Source: Pseudomonas sp. GM74 (lineage in GTDB: Bacteria; Pseudomonadota; Gammaproteobacteria; Pseudomonadales; Pseudomonadaceae). From it: a stretch of DNA of 64,000 bases. The notes under the pieces were generated by a model. The model had not been told where the DNA came from, ran no database searches, and was given only the letters and a program-made list of their open reading frames with translations. Both the position numbers and the translations under genes were made by a program. The stretch lies in NCBI RefSeq assembly GCF_000282455.1, contig NZ_AKJG01000163.1:28443-92442 (forward strand), written 5' to 3'. Of the stretch, positions 44,283 to 52,509 are shown piece after piece (within the stretch, counting starts at the first letter, position 1; each line of letters begins with the position of its first letter).

Positions 44283-44312
44283 TAGTTTGGGGGGGATGCC
44301 CCATCTTTCAAG
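44283..44312 (-). promoter_or_regulatory. Possible sigma-32 promoter for cbpA-cbpM
   Basis: On the minus strand CTTGAAA (44312-44306) is followed about 13 bases later by CCCCAAACTA (44292-44283), close to the heat-shock consensus CTTGAAA-N13-CCCCATNTA. The leader to cbpA would be about 170 bases and contains GC-rich inverted sequence. The 297-base gap is shared with the divergent Hsp70-like gene. Confidence 0.4.
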
Positions 44313-44408
44313 GCATTGTTTGCGAAGAATTAGCAGATAACCGGCCTTCGAATCTGGCGCGCTCTGACATACACTGCGCGGCCGTTTTTTAACCGGAACC
44401 TGAAAGAC

Positions 44409-45674
44409 ATGAACAACGCATCTCCAGCCCGTGCCTTGGGTATCGACTTTGGCACGTCCAACTCCACTGTCGGCTGGCTGCGCCCCGGCGTGGAAACGCT
44501 GATCGCGCTGGAGGACGACAAGATCACCCTGCCGTCGGTGGTCTTCTTCAATATCGAAGAACGTCGCCCGGTGTACGGCCGGCTGGCGCTGCACGAGTAC
44601 CTGGAAGGTTATGAAGGCCGCCTGATGCGTTCGCTCAAGAGCCTGCTGGGTTCCAAGCTGATCAAGCACGACACCAGCGTCCTCGGCACGGCGATGCCGT
44701 TCAAGGACCTGCTCGGGCTGTTCATCGGCCAGCTCAAGAGCCGCGCCGAAGCGTCCGCCGGTCGGGAATTCGAAGAAGTGGTGCTGGGCCGCCCGGTGTT
44801 TTTTGTCGACGATGACCCGATGGCCGACAAGGAAGCCGAAGACACCCTGGTCGACGTGGCGCGCAAGATCGGCTTCAAGGAAGTCTCGTTCCAGTACGAG
44901 CCGATTGCCGCTGCGTTCGACTACGAGTCGACCATCGAGAAAGAAGAGCTGGTGCTGATCGTCGACATCGGCGGTGGTACCTCCGACTTCTCGCTGGTGC
45001 GCCTGTCGCCGGAGCGTCGGGGTGTGGATAACCGCCACGAGGATATCCTCGCCACTGGCGGTGTGCACATCGGCGGAACCGACTTCGACAAACAGCTCAG
45101 CCTGCAAGGCCTGATGCCGCTGTTCGGCTACGGCAGCCGCATGAAGAGCGGCGCCTACATGCCGACCAGTCACCACATGAACCTGGCGACCTGGCACACC
45201 ATCAACTCGGTGTACTCGCAGAAATCGCAACTGGCCCTGGGCAGCATGCGCTACGACATCGAAGACACCGGCGGCATCGACCGCCTGTTCAAGCTGATCG
45301 AACAGCGTGCCGGGCACTGGCTGGCGATGGAAGTGGAAGAAACCAAGATCCAGCTGACCCACGCGGACAATCGCCACGTGCCACTGGATCGCATTGAAGC
45401 GGGCCTGAGCGTGGACTTGAGCCGTGCATTGTTCGAGTCGGCCATCGACAGCCTGCTGGAGCGCGTACGCAACAGCGTCACCCAACTGCTGGCGGACGCC
45501 GATGTACGAGTCGACCAGGTCGATACGGTGTTCTTCACCGGTGGTTCGAGCGGGATTCCGGCGCTGCGCAACAGTGTTTCGGCGATGCTGCCGAAGGCGC
45601 GGCATGTGGAAGGGAATATCTTTGGCAGCATCGGTAGCGGTCTGGCGATCGAGGCTGCAAAACGCTACGGCTGA
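44409..45674 (+). CDS. YegD-like Hsp70-family protein
   Basis: A 421-residue Hsp70-type ATPase lacking the C-terminal substrate-binding domain of DnaK, like E. coli YegD. Nucleotide-binding motifs are GIDFGTSNSTVGWL (phosphate 1), VDIGGGTSDFSLV (phosphate 2) and FFTGGSSGIPAL (adenosine). The client and exact role are unknown. It is divergent from cbpA, and pairing an atypical Hsp70 with a J-domain protein suggests possible cooperation, which is inference. The stop codon abuts a palindromic repeat. Confidence 0.9.
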   Translation: MNNASPARALGIDFGTSNSTVGWLRPGVETLIALEDDKITLPSVVFFNIEERRPVYGRLALHEYLEGYEGRLMRSLKSLLGSKLIKHDTSVLGTAMPFKDLLGLFIGQLKSRAEASAGREFEEVVLGRPVFFVDDDPMADKEAEDTLVDVARKIGFKEVSFQYEPIAAAFDYESTIEKEELVLIVDIGGGTSDFSLVRLSPERRGVDNRHEDILATGGVHIGGTDFDKQLSLQGLMPLFGYGSRMKSGAYMPTSHHMNLATWHTINSVYSQKSQLALGSMRYDIEDTGGIDRLFKLIEQRAGHWLAMEVEETKIQLTHADNRHVPLDRIEAGLSVDLSRALFESAIDSLLERVRNSVTQLLADADVRVDQVDTVFFTGGSSGIPALRNSVSAMLPKARHVEGNIFGSIGSGLAIEAAKRYG

Positions 45675-45677
45675 AAA

Positions 45678-45790
45678 GCAGCTGCGAGCTTCAAGCTACA
45701 AGCTTCAAGTAAGAGCAGGTGCGGTGTTCGCTCCTGGCTTTGACTTGCAGCTTGCAGCTTGAAGCTCGTAGCTTGAAGCTCGTAGCTGCT
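45678..45790. repeat. AGCTTCAAG-type palindromic repeat, copy 2
   Basis: GCGAGCTTCAAGCTACAAGCTTC on the left is mirrored on the right by CAGCTTGAAGCTCGTAGC motifs repeated in tandem. It fills the whole space between two convergent genes and may act as a shared terminator. Confidence 0.8.
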
Positions 45791-45791
45791 C

Positions 45792-46805
45792 TTAAACCAT
45801 CCCCACCTGCTTCAACTCACTCTTGAGGTAGGCATAGTAAATCGGCCCCGCCACCACCCCCGGCAGGCCGAACGCGGCCTCGAACACCAGCATCGCCAGC
45901 AGCAACTCCCACGACTTGGCACTGATCTGCCCGCCGACGATGCGTGCGTTGAGGAAGTATTCGAGCTTGTGGATAACAATCAGGTAACCCAGCGCCGCCA
46001 CAGCGACCCAGATCGACAACGACAAACCGACGATGGTGATCAGGGTGTTCGACATCAGGTTGCCGATCACCGGCAGCAGGCCGAGCAGGAACGTCAGCAC
46101 GATCAGGGTTTTGGTCAGTGGCAGCTTGATACCGAACATCGGCAGGACCACCGCCAGGAAAATCCCGGTGAAGACAGTGTTGAGCAGAGAGATCTTGATC
46201 TGGGCGAACACGATGTTGCGAAACGCCTGGACCAGCAGGTGCAGACGTTCGAACAGCGCCGCAGCCAGCGGTTTGCGCTTGGTCAGGTCCGGCACACGCT
46301 GCAAGGCAATGATCGCACCCAGCACCATGCCGATCAGCAAGGTCACGAACATGTGCGCCGCGTCCTTGCCCACCAGTTGCAAATCACTGAGGTGTTTACT
46401 GACCCACTCGCCTATCGCCACGCGGAACTCCGCGGCGCTGGCCGGCAGGTAGGCGTCGATGAACGGCGGCAGTTGCCCGCGTGCACGGTCGACCACCCCC
46501 ATGAACTTGTCGAGGGAAGCCCCTGGGTTTTCCGCCTCGTGCAGCAGGAAGCTGAAGGCACCGGCAAAGATCAGCGACAGCACGCTGACAATCAGAGTCC
46601 CCAGCAACGCTACCGCCAGCCAGCGCGCGCGCCGGCCTTCGATCAGCCGTTGCAGTTGCGGGGTGAGCATGTTGACCAGTTCGAACACCAGCAACCCGGC
46701 GAGAAGGCTGGGCAGCAACCGCAGCGGAATCACCAGCAGCAGTCCGCCAAAAATGATGACCCAGCTGATGATCAGCAAAACTTGACGCTGAGAAAACGTT
46801 GGCAT
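45792..46805 (-). CDS. AI-2E family transporter (PerM/YdiK-like)
   Basis: A 337-residue polytopic inner-membrane protein with about eight hydrophobic segments: opening QVLLIISWVIIFGGLLLVIP, then VALLGTLIVSVLSLIFAGAF, and a C-terminal AFGLPGVVAGPIYYAYLKSE typical of the family. The family is named for a proposed autoinducer-2 exporter but substrates vary and include ions, so no cargo is claimed. A REP pair lies upstream, and it converges on the Hsp70-like gene. Confidence 0.88.
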   Translation of the reverse strand: MPTFSQRQVLLIISWVIIFGGLLLVIPLRLLPSLLAGLLVFELVNMLTPQLQRLIEGRRARWLAVALLGTLIVSVLSLIFAGAFSFLLHEAENPGASLDKFMGVVDRARGQLPPFIDAYLPASAAEFRVAIGEWVSKHLSDLQLVGKDAAHMFVTLLIGMVLGAIIALQRVPDLTKRKPLAAALFERLHLLVQAFRNIVFAQIKISLLNTVFTGIFLAVVLPMFGIKLPLTKTLIVLTFLLGLLPVIGNLMSNTLITIVGLSLSIWVAVAALGYLIVIHKLEYFLNARIVGGQISAKSWELLLAMLVFEAAFGLPGVVAGPIYYAYLKSELKQVGMV

Positions 46806-46926
46806 ACAGCCTCAAAAACGAACGGCGTAAAAAGGATTGGCAGTCTGCCAGCGATCCGGTGCGAGCACTAGGATTGTGTGTGTCGACCTTGGTCGGGGGC
46901 AGCTCAAGCGACTCGGCGCCCTTGTC

Positions 46927-47034
46927 GGCCTCTTCGCGGGCAAGCCCGCTCCCACAGAGATCTTGGATACCTGCGCAATTTTTGTTCAGCACAGAAACCA
47001 TGTGGGAGCGGGCTTGCCCGCGAAGAGGGCGGCC
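46927..47034. repeat. REP pair, tail-to-tail order
   Basis: The inverted unit with CTTCGCGGGCAAGCCCGC (about 46931-46948) and the forward unit starting GTGGGAGCGGGCTTGCCCGC (47002) share GCCCGCGAAGAGG ends. It lies between the AI-2E transporter start and the psiF gene end. Confidence 0.9.
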
Positions 47035-47056
47035 CATTCACCACAAGCGTCCAGGT

Positions 47057-47368
47057 TTATTTTTTCTTCAGGCAGTCACTCATGAACGCCTTGCGCTCAT
47101 CACCCTTGAGGGCTTTGGTGGCGGCATCGGCGTTGCAGGTCTTCATCTTCTCTTGCTGTGGGGTCAAGGTCTTGGCTGCATCGTTTGCCGGCGGAGTCGC
47201 CTTCAGGCAGGTGCTCATGAAGGCCTTGCGCTCGTCGCCTTTGAGGCTTTTAGCCGTAGCGTCGGCATTGCAGGTGGTCATCTTCTCTTGCTGGGCCGTG
47301 TTGGCGGCAAAGCCCTGGGAGCACAGCAGCAAACCGATCATCAACAAAGGGACACGCACATTCTTCAT
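47057..47368 (-). CDS. psiF: PsiF-family small exported protein
   Basis: A 103-residue protein with a signal peptide (MKNVRVPLLMIGLLLCSQGFA). Two tandem copies of the PsiF repeat are recognisable: QQEKMTTCNADATAKSLKGD with RKAFMSTCLK, and QQEKMKTCNADAATKALKGD with RKAFMSDCLKKK. The start at 47368 is favoured over a Met 19 codons upstream because it opens the signal peptide. PsiF is induced by phosphate starvation in E. coli; whether that holds here is unknown and no pho box was identified. Confidence 0.9.
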   Translation of the reverse strand: MKNVRVPLLMIGLLLCSQGFAANTAQQEKMTTCNADATAKSLKGDERKAFMSTCLKATPPANDAAKTLTPQQEKMKTCNADAATKALKGDERKAFMSDCLKKK

Positions 47369-47431
47369 GGAGTTTCTCCCGGTCGCCACACCGAGGGGTG
47401 CGGCCTTGTACTGGAGTGTAGACAACCCCTG

Positions 47432-48238
47432 TTACACATTCCTGTTCTCCAGATGGCTGCGGCGATACTGCTCCGGCGTACATCCGGCCTGGCGCTGGAA
47501 CATCGCGATAAACGCCGAGCCGGTGCTGTAGCCCATGTCGAAGGCGATTTCCTGAATGCTGCGCGGGCTATCCAGCGCTTCGATCGCCGCCAGAAAACGC
47601 AGGCGCTGGCGCCACTCACCGAAACTCATGCCCAGTTCCCGCACGAACTGCCGCGCCAGAGTGCGCTCGCTGACATGAATGCGTACGGCCCATTCCGACA
47701 AGGGCCGGTTATCCCCAGGCTCGGCCTGCAACGCTTCAAGAATTCCGAGCAACCCTGGGCTGCTGGCATAGGGCAGGTAGCACTCGTGCACCGGGGCCTG
47801 TTGCAACTGGTCCACCAATACCCGGGCCAGACGCCGGTCCGCGGCCTGCTCGGGAATTTTCACGTCCCGGGCGGCGAAGTCCTTGAGGATAGCCTTGAGG
47901 ATATCGCTGATGGCCAGGGTGCAGGCTCGCGATGGCAGGTCGGCGCAGACCTTGGGTGCCAGGCACACCGCGCGGTAGTTGACCGGTTGGTGGCTGTAGA
48001 AACTGTGCTCGATCTGCGGCGGCACCCACACCGCGTATTGCGGTGGCGACATGAAACGGCTGCCCTCGACGTCCATGTGCAGCACGCCGTGGGCGGCGTA
48101 TTCCAGCGTCCCCCAGGGATGTCGATGGGGCGCTGCGTATTCGTGGGCGTCGAAATCGGCGTAGCGGAAGTACACCGCCGACGGCAGTTCGCTGAAATCC
48201 AGCAGGTCGATATGTTTACTGCTCATGCTGTCCGTCAT
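47432..48238 (-). CDS. AraC-family transcriptional regulator
   Basis: A 268-residue regulator with an N-terminal cupin-like sensor domain (HEYAAPHRHPWGTLEYAAHG, two His pairs that may hold ligand or metal) and a C-terminal pair of helix-turn-helix motifs (HVSERTLARQFVRELGMSF and SIQEIAFDMGYSTGSAFIAM). It is divergent from the DMT transporter gene at 48324, with about 85 bases between starts, so it may control that gene. Its effector is unknown. Confidence 0.88.
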   Translation of the reverse strand: MTDSMSSKHIDLLDFSELPSAVYFRYADFDAHEYAAPHRHPWGTLEYAAHGVLHMDVEGSRFMSPPQYAVWVPPQIEHSFYSHQPVNYRAVCLAPKVCADLPSRACTLAISDILKAILKDFAARDVKIPEQAADRRLARVLVDQLQQAPVHECYLPYASSPGLLGILEALQAEPGDNRPLSEWAVRIHVSERTLARQFVRELGMSFGEWRQRLRFLAAIEALDSPRSIQEIAFDMGYSTGSAFIAMFQRQAGCTPEQYRRSHLENRNV

Positions 48239-48323
48239 CAGGGGCCGGTTGTCTGGATCGAAGTATAGGCTTGCATCCAGACAAGCGGATAATTGCCCTT
48301 CATTAACGTTCTGGTTTTTCCCG

Positions 48324-49211
48324 ATGCAATACGCTTATCCCCTGCTGGCCATTTTTATCTGGGCCGGCAACACCGTGATCACCAAAATGTCGGCCGGGGC
48401 GATCTTCCCCTCCGAGATCGGTTTCTACCGCTGGCTGCTGGCCGGGTTGCTGTTCACGCCCTTCATGCTCAAACCGGTGCTCGCCCATTGGCCGCTGATC
48501 CGCCCGAAACTGGGCAAGATCTTTGTCCTCGGTGTTCTCGGCATGGCGGTATATCAAAGCCTGGCGTACTTCGCCGCAAGCCTGACCTCGGCCACCAACA
48601 TGGGCATCATCCTGTCGCTGATGCCATTGATGTCGCTGGCCATGGCGATCATCAGCCTCGGCCAGCGCCTGACCATGGGTGCCCTTGCCGGTGCAGTGCT
48701 GTCGTTCGCCGGAGTCCTGGTGGTGGTGTCGTCCGGCAGCCTGGGCGCATTGCTCGAACACGGGGTCAACCTGGGCGACGCGATGATGCTGGTCGCCACC
48801 CTGGCCTATGCGGTCTACAGCACCCTGTTGAAAAAGTGGCAGTTGAAACTGCCGCCGCTGGTGCTCCTGTATTTGCAAGTGCTGGTGGCCGTGGTGGTGC
48901 TGTTTCCGCTGTTCCTCGCCTCACCGAAGGTCGGCCCGACCCTGCAGAACATTCCGCTGGTGCTGTACGCCTGCCTGCTGGCTTCGATGGTCGCGCCGCT
49001 GGCGTGGATGCAGGCGGTGGTGCGTTTGGGTCCGAGCCGGACCACGCAGTTTTTCAATTTGCTGCCGTTGATTACCGCATTGATTGCAGCGGTGGTGCTG
49101 CATGAGCAGCTGGCGCTGTATCACCTGGTGGGCGGGGTATTGACCTTGGGCGGGGTGATTGTTTCCGAGCGCTGGACGACGGTGTTGGGGCGTAAGGTCA
49201 GCGTTGCCTGA
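48324..49211 (+). CDS. DMT/EamA-family transporter
   Basis: A 295-residue inner-membrane protein with ten predicted helices in two EamA repeats (YPLLAIFIWAGNTVITKMSA at the N-terminus; LVLLYLQVLVAVVVLFPLFL in the second half). The start is placed at 48324, opening the first helix; the longer frame lies in the promoter region shared with the AraC gene. Members export amino acids, metabolites or drugs; the cargo here is unknown. A REP pair follows. Confidence 0.9.
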   Translation: MQYAYPLLAIFIWAGNTVITKMSAGAIFPSEIGFYRWLLAGLLFTPFMLKPVLAHWPLIRPKLGKIFVLGVLGMAVYQSLAYFAASLTSATNMGIILSLMPLMSLAMAIISLGQRLTMGALAGAVLSFAGVLVVVSSGSLGALLEHGVNLGDAMMLVATLAYAVYSTLLKKWQLKLPPLVLLYLQVLVAVVVLFPLFLASPKVGPTLQNIPLVLYACLLASMVAPLAWMQAVVRLGPSRTTQFFNLLPLITALIAAVVLHEQLALYHLVGGVLTLGGVIVSERWTTVLGRKVSVA

Positions 49212-49218
49212 TCCGTCG

Positions 49219-49310
49219 CTTTCGCGGGCAAGCCCGCTCCCACAGGTTTTGTGTCGAATCTGATTTTTGTGAACAACCGGAAACCTGTGGGAGCGTGGCT
49301 TGCCCGCGAT
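49219..49310. repeat. REP pair, tail-to-tail order
   Basis: Inverted unit CTTTCGCGGGCAAGCCCGCT near 49219 and forward unit GTGGGAGCGTGGCTTGCCCG near 49287, the second with a one-base insertion (GCGTGG) relative to the family. It separates the transporter and lipase genes (convergent). Confidence 0.85.
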
Positions 49311-49325
49311 GAACGATTACGGGGT

Positions 49326-50216
49326 CTAGAGCCCGGCCGCCGCCAGCCGCGCCGCATGCTCGACAAACAACCGGATCGGTTCCGCCCCCTTGCCGACCAG
49401 CCCCAGCGACTGATTGACGATATCGAAGTGATCCAGCGGATACTCATCGCCAATCACCGTGCCCAGGTGCGAGCTGTAGCGCCCGACCATGCCATCGCAA
49501 TGCCCGGCTTCGCGGACGAAGGTCCTGGCGAACAGTCGGCAACTGCGGTTGGTGCCGTCCAGCAGGTTGCGTCCGCGATCGGTAATGCCCGGCTGCAAGG
49601 TGCCGGACCACGAGTAATAACGCACGCCGTTGACCTCTTCCGGCCCGTGACCGCCCCAGGTTTCGGGCAAGCCCTGTGGATAACGCCGGTTGAACAGCGC
49701 CACGCCAGCGCTGGTGAGGGAGTGATGGGACGCATGGATATCCACCGGCAGCTTCGGCCCGCGGTAACCGGTATCCAGCAATGCCATTAGCGCGCCGACC
49801 ATCCGCAGTAAAAAGCAGAGCAGGCGACCACGGACGCTGTCATGGGGATAATGCTTGTGCAGGTAATCGGCAAGCTCCGAACCATGATTCGGCCCCGCCA
49901 CCGAGGTCACCGATGCCACGAGATCCGGACGCTTGGCGGCGGCGTAGCGGGCGGTCAATGAGCCTTGGCTGTGACCGATCAGGTTGACCTTGTCGGCCCC
50001 GGTTTCCCGCAGGATTTCGTCGATGCGTGCCAGCAGTTGCTCGCCGCGCACTTCGTTCGAATTGAGCGGCGAGACCTGCACGGCGAACACCACCGCACCG
50101 CCATGGCGCAGCGCCTCGACGATCCCGTACCAGTACGGATAAAGCACCAACCGGATGAACCCGAGCATTCCCGGGACCAGCACCAGCGGGTAGCGCGGGG
50201 CAGAACCTTGCGACAT
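49326..50216 (-). CDS. Triacylglycerol lipase-like alpha/beta hydrolase
   Basis: A 296-residue alpha/beta hydrolase similar to Pseudomonas family I lipases. The start at 50216 gives MSQGSAPRYPLVLVPGMLGF; no convincing signal peptide is visible, so if it is exported the route is not obvious. The nucleophile elbow is GHSQGS (residues about 105-110), with VAGPNHGSE and a C-terminal Asp/His pair region (DEYPLDHFDIVNQ) where the catalytic His lies. No lipase foldase gene is next to it. Confidence 0.82.
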   Translation of the reverse strand: MSQGSAPRYPLVLVPGMLGFIRLVLYPYWYGIVEALRHGGAVVFAVQVSPLNSNEVRGEQLLARIDEILRETGADKVNLIGHSQGSLTARYAAAKRPDLVASVTSVAGPNHGSELADYLHKHYPHDSVRGRLLCFLLRMVGALMALLDTGYRGPKLPVDIHASHHSLTSAGVALFNRRYPQGLPETWGGHGPEEVNGVRYYSWSGTLQPGITDRGRNLLDGTNRSCRLFARTFVREAGHCDGMVGRYSSHLGTVIGDEYPLDHFDIVNQSLGLVGKGAEPIRLFVEHAARLAAAGL

Positions 50217-50323
50217 GGGCGGACATCCTTGTGGTCGGGCGGTGACGCAAGGCGGGAGGCAAGACATCCGCCAAGCATCACCAGCGAAGATGACAACTCG
50301 ACTACAAGTCTATGTCATCCGCC

Positions 50324-50629
50324 CTACTTCAATCCCGCCACGCCCGCCACGATCAGCCCGACCGAGACCAGCTTGATCACGCTCAGGCTTTCACCCAACA
50401 ATGCGAAACCGAGAAACACCGTGCCCAGTGATCCGATGGCGGTCCAGATCGGGTATGCGATGCTCACCGGCAACTCGCGCATGGCCAGGGTCAGGAAGTA
50501 GATCCCGCCCACAGCGGCCACCACAGTGATCAGCGAAGGCCAGAGCCGGGTGAAGCCCTCGGCGTATTTCATGCCCATGGCGAAGGTGACTTCAAACCCG
50601 GCGGCGATCAGCAAAAACAGCCAGGCCAT
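50324..50629 (-). CDS. sugE: SMR exporter of the Gdx/SugE group
   Basis: A 101-residue four-helix small multidrug resistance protein. The sequence ALF-like EGFTRLWPSLITV and AYPIWTAIGSLGTVFLG with the conserved Glu in AAGFEVTFAMG (helix 1, proton/substrate coupling) match the Gdx/SugE subtype rather than EmrE. Gdx members export guanidinium. It is directly downstream of the azoreductase gene on the same strand, the two coding regions lying end to end. No guanidine riboswitch was recognised. Confidence 0.85.
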   Translation of the reverse strand: MAWLFLLIAAGFEVTFAMGMKYAEGFTRLWPSLITVVAAVGGIYFLTLAMRELPVSIAYPIWTAIGSLGTVFLGFALLGESLSVIKLVSVGLIVAGVAGLK

Positions 50630-51268
50630 CTAGAACTCCCCGGCCAGCGCCAACAGGCGCCGCTCAGCCTCGGCGGCAGAGATTTCGAAGGTGCGCTCGG
50701 CGGACTCTTCGCCCTCGACAGCCACCACGGTGACGTCCGTGATCCCGATGAATCCGAGTACCGTGCGCAGTAGCGTGTCGGCATGGTTCATGGCCTCCAG
50801 CTCGCCGCCCGGGCCAAAACCGAAGCCGCCACGGCTGGTGATGATCAGCGCCTTCTTACCCTGCACCAACGGCTCGTACTGGGCCACGCCATTGTCCAGC
50901 GTGTGATTGAAGGTCAGGCCGAGCCGCACAATCTGATCGATCCACGCCTTGAGGCCGCTGGGCACGCTGAAGTTGTGCATGGGCGTGGAGATCACCAGCA
51001 AATCATGGCCCAGCAGTTCGCCAACCAGTTCATCGCTGAACGCCAGATCGGCCTGCATCGATAGCGGCCGCGCCTCGGGTTCGGGATAAAACGCGGCGGC
51101 CACGAACGCCTCGTTGACCGGCGGTATCAATGCTCGTCCGACTTCGCGGCGAGTCAGGCGCAATTGTGGATTTCGGGCCTGCAAGGCCGAAAGAAACACC
51201 TCGGCCAGACGCCGGGAGTGAGAACGTTCGCCCCGTGGGCTGGCATGAACTGCAAGAATTCTACTCAT
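50630..51268 (-). CDS. azoR: FMN-dependent NADH-azoreductase
   Basis: A 212-residue flavodoxin-fold oxidoreductase that reduces azo and quinone compounds with NADH. The start at 51268 (MSRILAVHASPRGERSHSRR) has GAGGAGAATC upstream. ASPRGERSHS is the FMN phosphate-binding segment, and TPMHNFSVPSGLKAWIDQI with TSRGGFGF are family marks. It is divergent from the LysR gene at 51391, whose product is a natural candidate for its regulator, and shares a transcript direction with sugE. Confidence 0.92.
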   Translation of the reverse strand: MSRILAVHASPRGERSHSRRLAEVFLSALQARNPQLRLTRREVGRALIPPVNEAFVAAAFYPEPEARPLSMQADLAFSDELVGELLGHDLLVISTPMHNFSVPSGLKAWIDQIVRLGLTFNHTLDNGVAQYEPLVQGKKALIITSRGGFGFGPGGELEAMNHADTLLRTVLGFIGITDVTVVAVEGEESAERTFEISAAEAERRLLALAGEF

Positions 51269-51300
51269 CTGATTCTCCTCAAGGACTAAACTCAAACCGC

Positions 51301-51330
51301 TTGTGACTTGCAGCTTGAAGCTCACAGCTG
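51301..51330. repeat. AGCTTGAAG-type repeat, partial copy 3
   Basis: TTGTGACTTGCAGCTTGAAG followed by CTCACAGCTG is one arm of the repeat family seen at 30620 and 45678. It lies in the intergenic region between azoR and the LysR gene, where promoters would be. Confidence 0.65.
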
Positions 51331-51390
51331 CGCCTCTTCAAATGAGCAAAAATCAGTCGGGATGAATTGATTTCATCCATGGAGTCTTCA

Positions 51391-52326
51391 ATGTTCGCTT
51401 CGCTGCCATTGACCGCCCTGCGGGCCTTTGAATCCGCCTCACGCCTGCTGAGCTTCAAGGCTGCCGCAGAAGAACTGGCGGTGACGCCGACGGCGGTGTC
51501 GCACCAGATCCGCTCTCTGGAAACCTGGCTCGGCGTGCCGCTGTTCGAGCGTCTGCCGCGTCAGGTACGCCTGACCGAATGCGGTGAAAGGTTGTTCCAC
51601 AGCCTGCACGGTGCCTTTCTGGAGGTGGCGCAAAGCGTCGACACCTTGCGCCCGCAACGCAGTGGCGCGAGCCTGACAATCTCCACCACCGCCGCTTTCG
51701 CCGCCCTTTGGCTGGTGCCTCGCCTGGGACGTTTCTACGCCCGGCACCCGAACATCAACGTACGTCTCGACACCCATTGCGAAGTCATCGATCTGCATCA
51801 GGATGCCAGTGTCGATCTGGTGCTGCGCTACAGCCTCGATGATTACCCCAACCTGTACGGCCAGTGCCTGTTCGATGAGTCCTTTGGTGTCTACGGCTCG
51901 CCGGAACAGGTGGCTCTGGCGTCTAGTCGCACACCCACGCTGATCAGCGTGCGTTGGCACAACTCCAAACTCTATGCCCACGGCTGGGAGGCCTGGTGCG
52001 CTCGCTCCGGCGAAACCTGGCTGAGCGGCCCGCCCGCCGTGCGCGAATACGACGAAGAGCATTACGCCCTGCAAGCAGCCATTGCCGGGCAAGGCCTGGT
52101 GCTGGCGAGCAACATACTGGTGTCCGAAAGCGTGACCAGCGGGTTGCTGGTGGCGTATCGAGGAGATATTCAGGTCGAGGGAGCCGGTTACAGCGCACTG
52201 TGTGTGCCGGGTCGCGAGCGGCATCCGCCGGTTAGGGCGTTTTTTTCGTGGCTGACTGAAGAAGCCTCGTTATCCGGGTTATTGCCAAGATCGCAAGCTC
52301 CTACAGGGCAACGTATTCTCAAGTAG
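51391..52326 (+). CDS. LysR-family regulator (GcvA-like)
   Basis: A 311-residue regulator. The start at 51391 (MFASLPLTALRAFESASRLL) is preferred because GGAG lies six bases upstream. The N-terminal helix-turn-helix is FKAAAEELAVTPTAVSHQIR, followed by a GcvA-type effector domain with FAALWLVPRLGRFYARHP. The final residues LPRSQAPTGQRILK seem to be encoded by a decayed palindromic repeat (GATCGCAAGCTCCTACAG), so the C-terminal tail may be recently altered. It is divergent from azoR. Confidence 0.88.
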   Translation: MFASLPLTALRAFESASRLLSFKAAAEELAVTPTAVSHQIRSLETWLGVPLFERLPRQVRLTECGERLFHSLHGAFLEVAQSVDTLRPQRSGASLTISTTAAFAALWLVPRLGRFYARHPNINVRLDTHCEVIDLHQDASVDLVLRYSLDDYPNLYGQCLFDESFGVYGSPEQVALASSRTPTLISVRWHNSKLYAHGWEAWCARSGETWLSGPPAVREYDEEHYALQAAIAGQGLVLASNILVSESVTSGLLVAYRGDIQVEGAGYSALCVPGRERHPPVRAFFSWLTEEASLSGLLPRSQAPTGQRILK

Positions 52327-52363
52327 GAAACTGAGGCTTTATCACTAAGCACAACTGCCTTGC

Positions 52364-52379
52364 CGCGCATATATGCGCG
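52364..52379. other. 16-bp perfect palindrome upstream of the family D-E pair
   Basis: CGCGCATATATGCGCG is a perfect palindrome in the 183-base AT-rich region before the hypothetical pair at 52510-54076. It could be an operator or a short hairpin near the LysR stop; no function is proven. Confidence 0.5.
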
Positions 52380-52509
52380 ACACGGCTTAATAAAATAACT
52401 CAAGGGCAAACCTGAAGTTACAAAGCACAAATAGACTTTTCCCTGCGCGCACTTATTCTAACAACCACAACCAGCCGGTTGTTCAACCAACAAGTAAAGG
52501 ATTACTTTC

